A stretch of DNA of 64,000 nucleotides from Candidatus Eisenbergiella merdigallinarum (GTDB taxonomy: Bacteria; Bacillota; Clostridia; Lachnospirales; Lachnospiraceae), in NCBI GenBank assembly GCA_019119355.1, contig DWXE01000022.1, positions 46,207-110,206 of the forward strand, in the 5' to 3' direction. The translations under genes and the position numbers were made by a program. The notes beneath the pieces were generated by a model. That model saw only the letters and a list, made by a program, of their open reading frames with translations. It searched no databases and was not told the DNA's origin. Below are positions 62,352 to 64,000 of the stretch, piece by piece (within the stretch, counting starts at the first letter, position 1; every line of letters starts with the position of its first letter).

Positions 62352-62405
62352 CAGCCTCGGAAATGGGAATAGATTGAGAGGCAATTATCCGCATTTTCGA
62401 GGCTG
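62352..62405. repeat. 14-base inverted repeat at the GC/AT junction
   Basis: CAGCCTCGGAAATG (62352-62365) pairs with CATTTTCGAGGCTG (62392-62405), 13 of 14 positions perfect plus one G-T pair, around a 26-base loop. It lies in the 76-base gap between two converging genes and exactly where GC-rich DNA turns AT-rich. The loop is long and there is no T run, so it is not a standard terminator, though it may stop transcription from both sides or mark a recombination point. Confidence 0.7.
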
Positions 62406-62411
62406 TGCTAT

Positions 62412-62909
62412 TTACTGAAACTCTGATAAGTTAAGGCCGGTATCTAACAGTATGGAATGGTTATTATTGCGATACCATATATAAACATCGGCGTTCTTCC
62501 AACTATCTGTTTTGAGGACACTTCTTGCAGAAAATCCAGAATATTCGTAGTCATACCCCGTACCAATTGCCGTTGCAACATCTTCCCTTTTTACCATTTC
62601 TGTATATATTGAAGCATAGGAGTTGAGTTCCCTGTTAAACAGGAGGACTTGTGTATTTACGGAACTTATGTATTCGTTTTCAATGAGAGCCCAACCGTTG
62701 ATTTGCAAATTATTTTTTTCCAAATATATGGAATCAATATTGTAAATCAATCCATCCACAATTTCTTCTGAATTAATATTAGAAACTTTTGATGGAAAAT
62801 GTTGTTGAACAAATAAAAAGAAAACATATAAAATTGCGACAATCAGGGAAACTGTAAATAATATTTCAGGTAATATGCTTTTAATTTTTTGGCCAATAAA
62901 TAGTATCAA
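62412..62909 (-). CDS. Small membrane-anchored protein with extracytoplasmic GWA-type domain (AT-rich)
   Basis: 165 residues from a TTG start at 62909; AGGAG (complement of 62916-62920) six bases upstream supports it. One N-terminal helix (about 13-36) anchors a soluble domain whose NNLQINGWALIE, VKREDV and YSGFSARSVL elements match a beta-sandwich often attached to C-termini of glycan membrane proteins in Clostridia. It is 19 bases downstream of the DUF6056-like gene and probably works with it. Base composition and codons are far richer in A/T than the main cluster, indicating a different origin. Function unknown. Confidence 0.75.
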   Translation of the reverse strand: MILFIGQKIKSILPEILFTVSLIVAILYVFFLFVQQHFPSKVSNINSEEIVDGLIYNIDSIYLEKNNLQINGWALIENEYISSVNTQVLLFNRELNSYASIYTEMVKREDVATAIGTGYDYEYSGFSARSVLKTDSWKNADVYIWYRNNNHSILLDTGLNLSEFQ

Positions 62910-62928
62910 TATTTTCTCCTTTCACGCT

Positions 62929-64000
62929 TTAACCATGAATACCAACAGCAACGAAGAAAATTTGAAAAAGATAAAGGATTGAACATCCAACAATCTCCGC
63001 TGAGCGTGCGAATTGTAATATTGCAGGATTTAGAATAAAATCATTTAATTTTTCGACCAGAGAAATTAAGCCGATGACAAGAAACATGTTAATATAAAAG
63101 AATATTCTCGTGGAACTTGCGAAAATGGTGGGAGAGAAGCCCATAATGAAACAGGTTAAAATACATAAACAAAAAAGAAAAATAAGTCTAAATGTTATCG
63201 TATCATATTCATATATTGTAAATATTGCATATATAATGCAAATGAGAACAAGTAAAGTACAAAATACAATTGCATAATAGATTAAGCTGTCGGATCCATT
63301 ATAATTTAAATAGTATTCCATAACTTCTGAATAATTAATATTTGCATTCAGTGGCCAAGTGGAAATATTTCTGATTAAGAAGAAAAAGGACGAAAAAATA
63401 AGTGGAATACTTCCAATAAAACGACATAAATGAGTTATTTCTTTTTTTAGACACAGACACATGAATAGAAAAAAGGAAAAAAGAAAGAATAATGTATTTG
63501 GTTCATATAACAGGTATTTAAAAATAGCGATGATTCCTAATCTGATTTTTTCAAATATAGTAAGCATTTCAAAATTTTTAAACCAGGAGTCGGCTTCTAA
63601 AATTTTTCGCCTATAATTGCCGGAGCATGTTAGAATATAAAATAAACTCATAATATTAACACAGATTACAATATATAGTTTTAAATTGTATTTCCGATGA
63701 AGATATACGACATAATACAAAAAGAAAGCCATGCAACAGATAAAAATGATTACGGTTACTAATTCTACATTACTTGCATACGCCGTCAATACAATTAGGA
63801 AAACATAGGAGAAAATTGTTTTGGATTTATTTTGAGTTGGGTTCTTTTTCTGATAGTGCCTGATTAAAAGACTTATTATAATCAAAGCAGCAGTAAAAGG
63901 ATACCAGTAATTTCCGAAAGTAGGAATCCATCCGGCCGTACACATATCCCATATTGGAAACAGACAATACATTGCTAAAACGGAATATTTGTTGGTTGAC
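62929..64000 (-). CDS. DUF6056-like polytopic membrane protein, 5' end outside window (AT-rich)
   Basis: The frame stays open to the right edge, so the ATG at 63972 need not be the start and only the C-terminal part (about 356 residues) is seen. About nine helices; AGWIPTFGNYWYPF near the beginning of the visible part and FSPTIFASSTRIFFYINMF near the end match the DUF6056-type layout of the GC-rich protein at 39077. Probably a membrane glycan-modifying protein. Strongly AT-rich codon use (AAA, ATA, TTT, TAT) unlike the rest of the window points to acquisition from a low-GC donor. Confidence 0.8.
   Translation of the reverse strand, partial: STNKYSVLAMYCLFPIWDMCTAGWIPTFGNYWYPFTAALIIISLLIRHYQKKNPTQNKSKTIFSYVFLIVLTAYASNVELVTVIIFICCMAFFLYYVVYLHRKYNLKLYIVICVNIMSLFYILTCSGNYRRKILEADSWFKNFEMLTIFEKIRLGIIAIFKYLLYEPNTLFFLFSFFLFMCLCLKKEITHLCRFIGSIPLIFSSFFFLIRNISTWPLNANINYSEVMEYYLNYNGSDSLIYYAIVFCTLLVLICIIYAIFTIYEYDTITFRLIFLFCLCILTCFIMGFSPTIFASSTRIFFYINMFLVIGLISLVEKLNDFILNPAILQFARSAEIVGCSILYLFQIFFVAVGIHG

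Noticed and set aside
62352..62405. Calling the junction inverted repeat a Rho-independent terminator
   Set aside because: The 26-base loop and absence of a T run on either strand do not fit; it is listed as a repeat.
1..64000. CRISPR arrays, tRNA or rRNA genes, insertion sequences, replication origin
   Set aside because: No repeat-spacer pattern, no tRNA or rRNA segments and no transposase- or integrase-like protein was seen on either strand.

Overview
The window is a single, very large surface-polysaccharide (capsule/exopolysaccharide) biosynthesis locus. From position 1 to about 62,335 it is GC-rich and every gene is on the + strand; genes are tightly packed and many share ATGA start/stop overlaps. 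Strong GGAGG-type ribosome binding sites, DltB/DltD-like acylation genes, a lipobox lipoprotein and the absence of any lipid A or outer-membrane gene point to a high-GC Gram-positive, most likely a Clostridia gut commensal (Lachnospiraceae/Oscillospiraceae-like). That assignment is an inference from gene style, because no 16S or housekeeping gene is present. No Wzz/tyrosine-kinase chain-length regulator, transposase, tRNA, rRNA or CRISPR array was seen.

Layout. (1) 1-4,350: the tail of a membrane protein, a GNAT-GT2 fusion, and a DUF6020-type membrane protein gene cut by one in-frame amber codon. (2) 4,361-15,914, starting at an extended -10 promoter: an O-antigen-ligase-like protein, then a cassette resembling the Campylobacter pgl start pathway (membrane 4,6-dehydratase, VOC protein, PLP aminotransferase, PglC-type phosphoglycosyltransferase, ATP-grasp enzyme, GT4), a UDP-HexNAc 6-dehydrogenase and a membrane protein. 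(3) 15,884-27,792: its own promoter, an SGNH lipoprotein, a UDP-HexNAc 4-epimerase, a hairpin terminator, a sugar formyltransferase, two deacetylase-like proteins, a FemAB-like protein, four GT4 enzymes and asparagine-synthetase paralogue 1. (4) 27,784-56,008, again from an extended -10 promoter: acyl carrier protein, MBOAT acyltransferase and SGNH partner, AsnB paralogue 2, a long run of GT2/GT4/GT11/GT17 glycosyltransferases, a PglK-like ABC flippase, a Wzy-like polymerase, an acyltransferase-3, a second (WbaP/WcaJ-type) priming transferase, a pyruvyltransferase-like protein, a GH88/105-like hydrolase and a Wzx flippase. (5) 56,018-62,335, with a new promoter: CDP-glucose 4,6-dehydratase, the Fe-S/PLP 3-dehydrase RfbH, a thiamine-diphosphate enzyme, a short-chain reductase and an undecaprenyl-phosphate-type GT2. 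(6) 62,336-64,000: an abrupt switch to AT-rich DNA with two minus-strand genes for glycan-type membrane proteins.

How the genes fit together. The sugar-nucleotide genes predict a 4-amino-4,6-dideoxy-HexNAc (possibly N-formylated), UDP-GalNAcA (possibly carboxamidated by the AsnB paralogues), and a 3,6-dideoxyhexose that the ThDP enzyme and reductase would turn into a branched yersiniose-like sugar. About sixteen glycosyltransferases assemble these on undecaprenyl phosphate. There are two candidate versions of each step (PglC-type and WbaP-type priming, PglK-like ABC and Wzx flippases, two Wzy/WaaL-like proteins), so the locus may make two glycans or a hybrid. O-acylation (ACP-MBOAT-SGNH, acyltransferase-3), possible pyruvylation and possible peptidyl/acyl transfer decorate the product.
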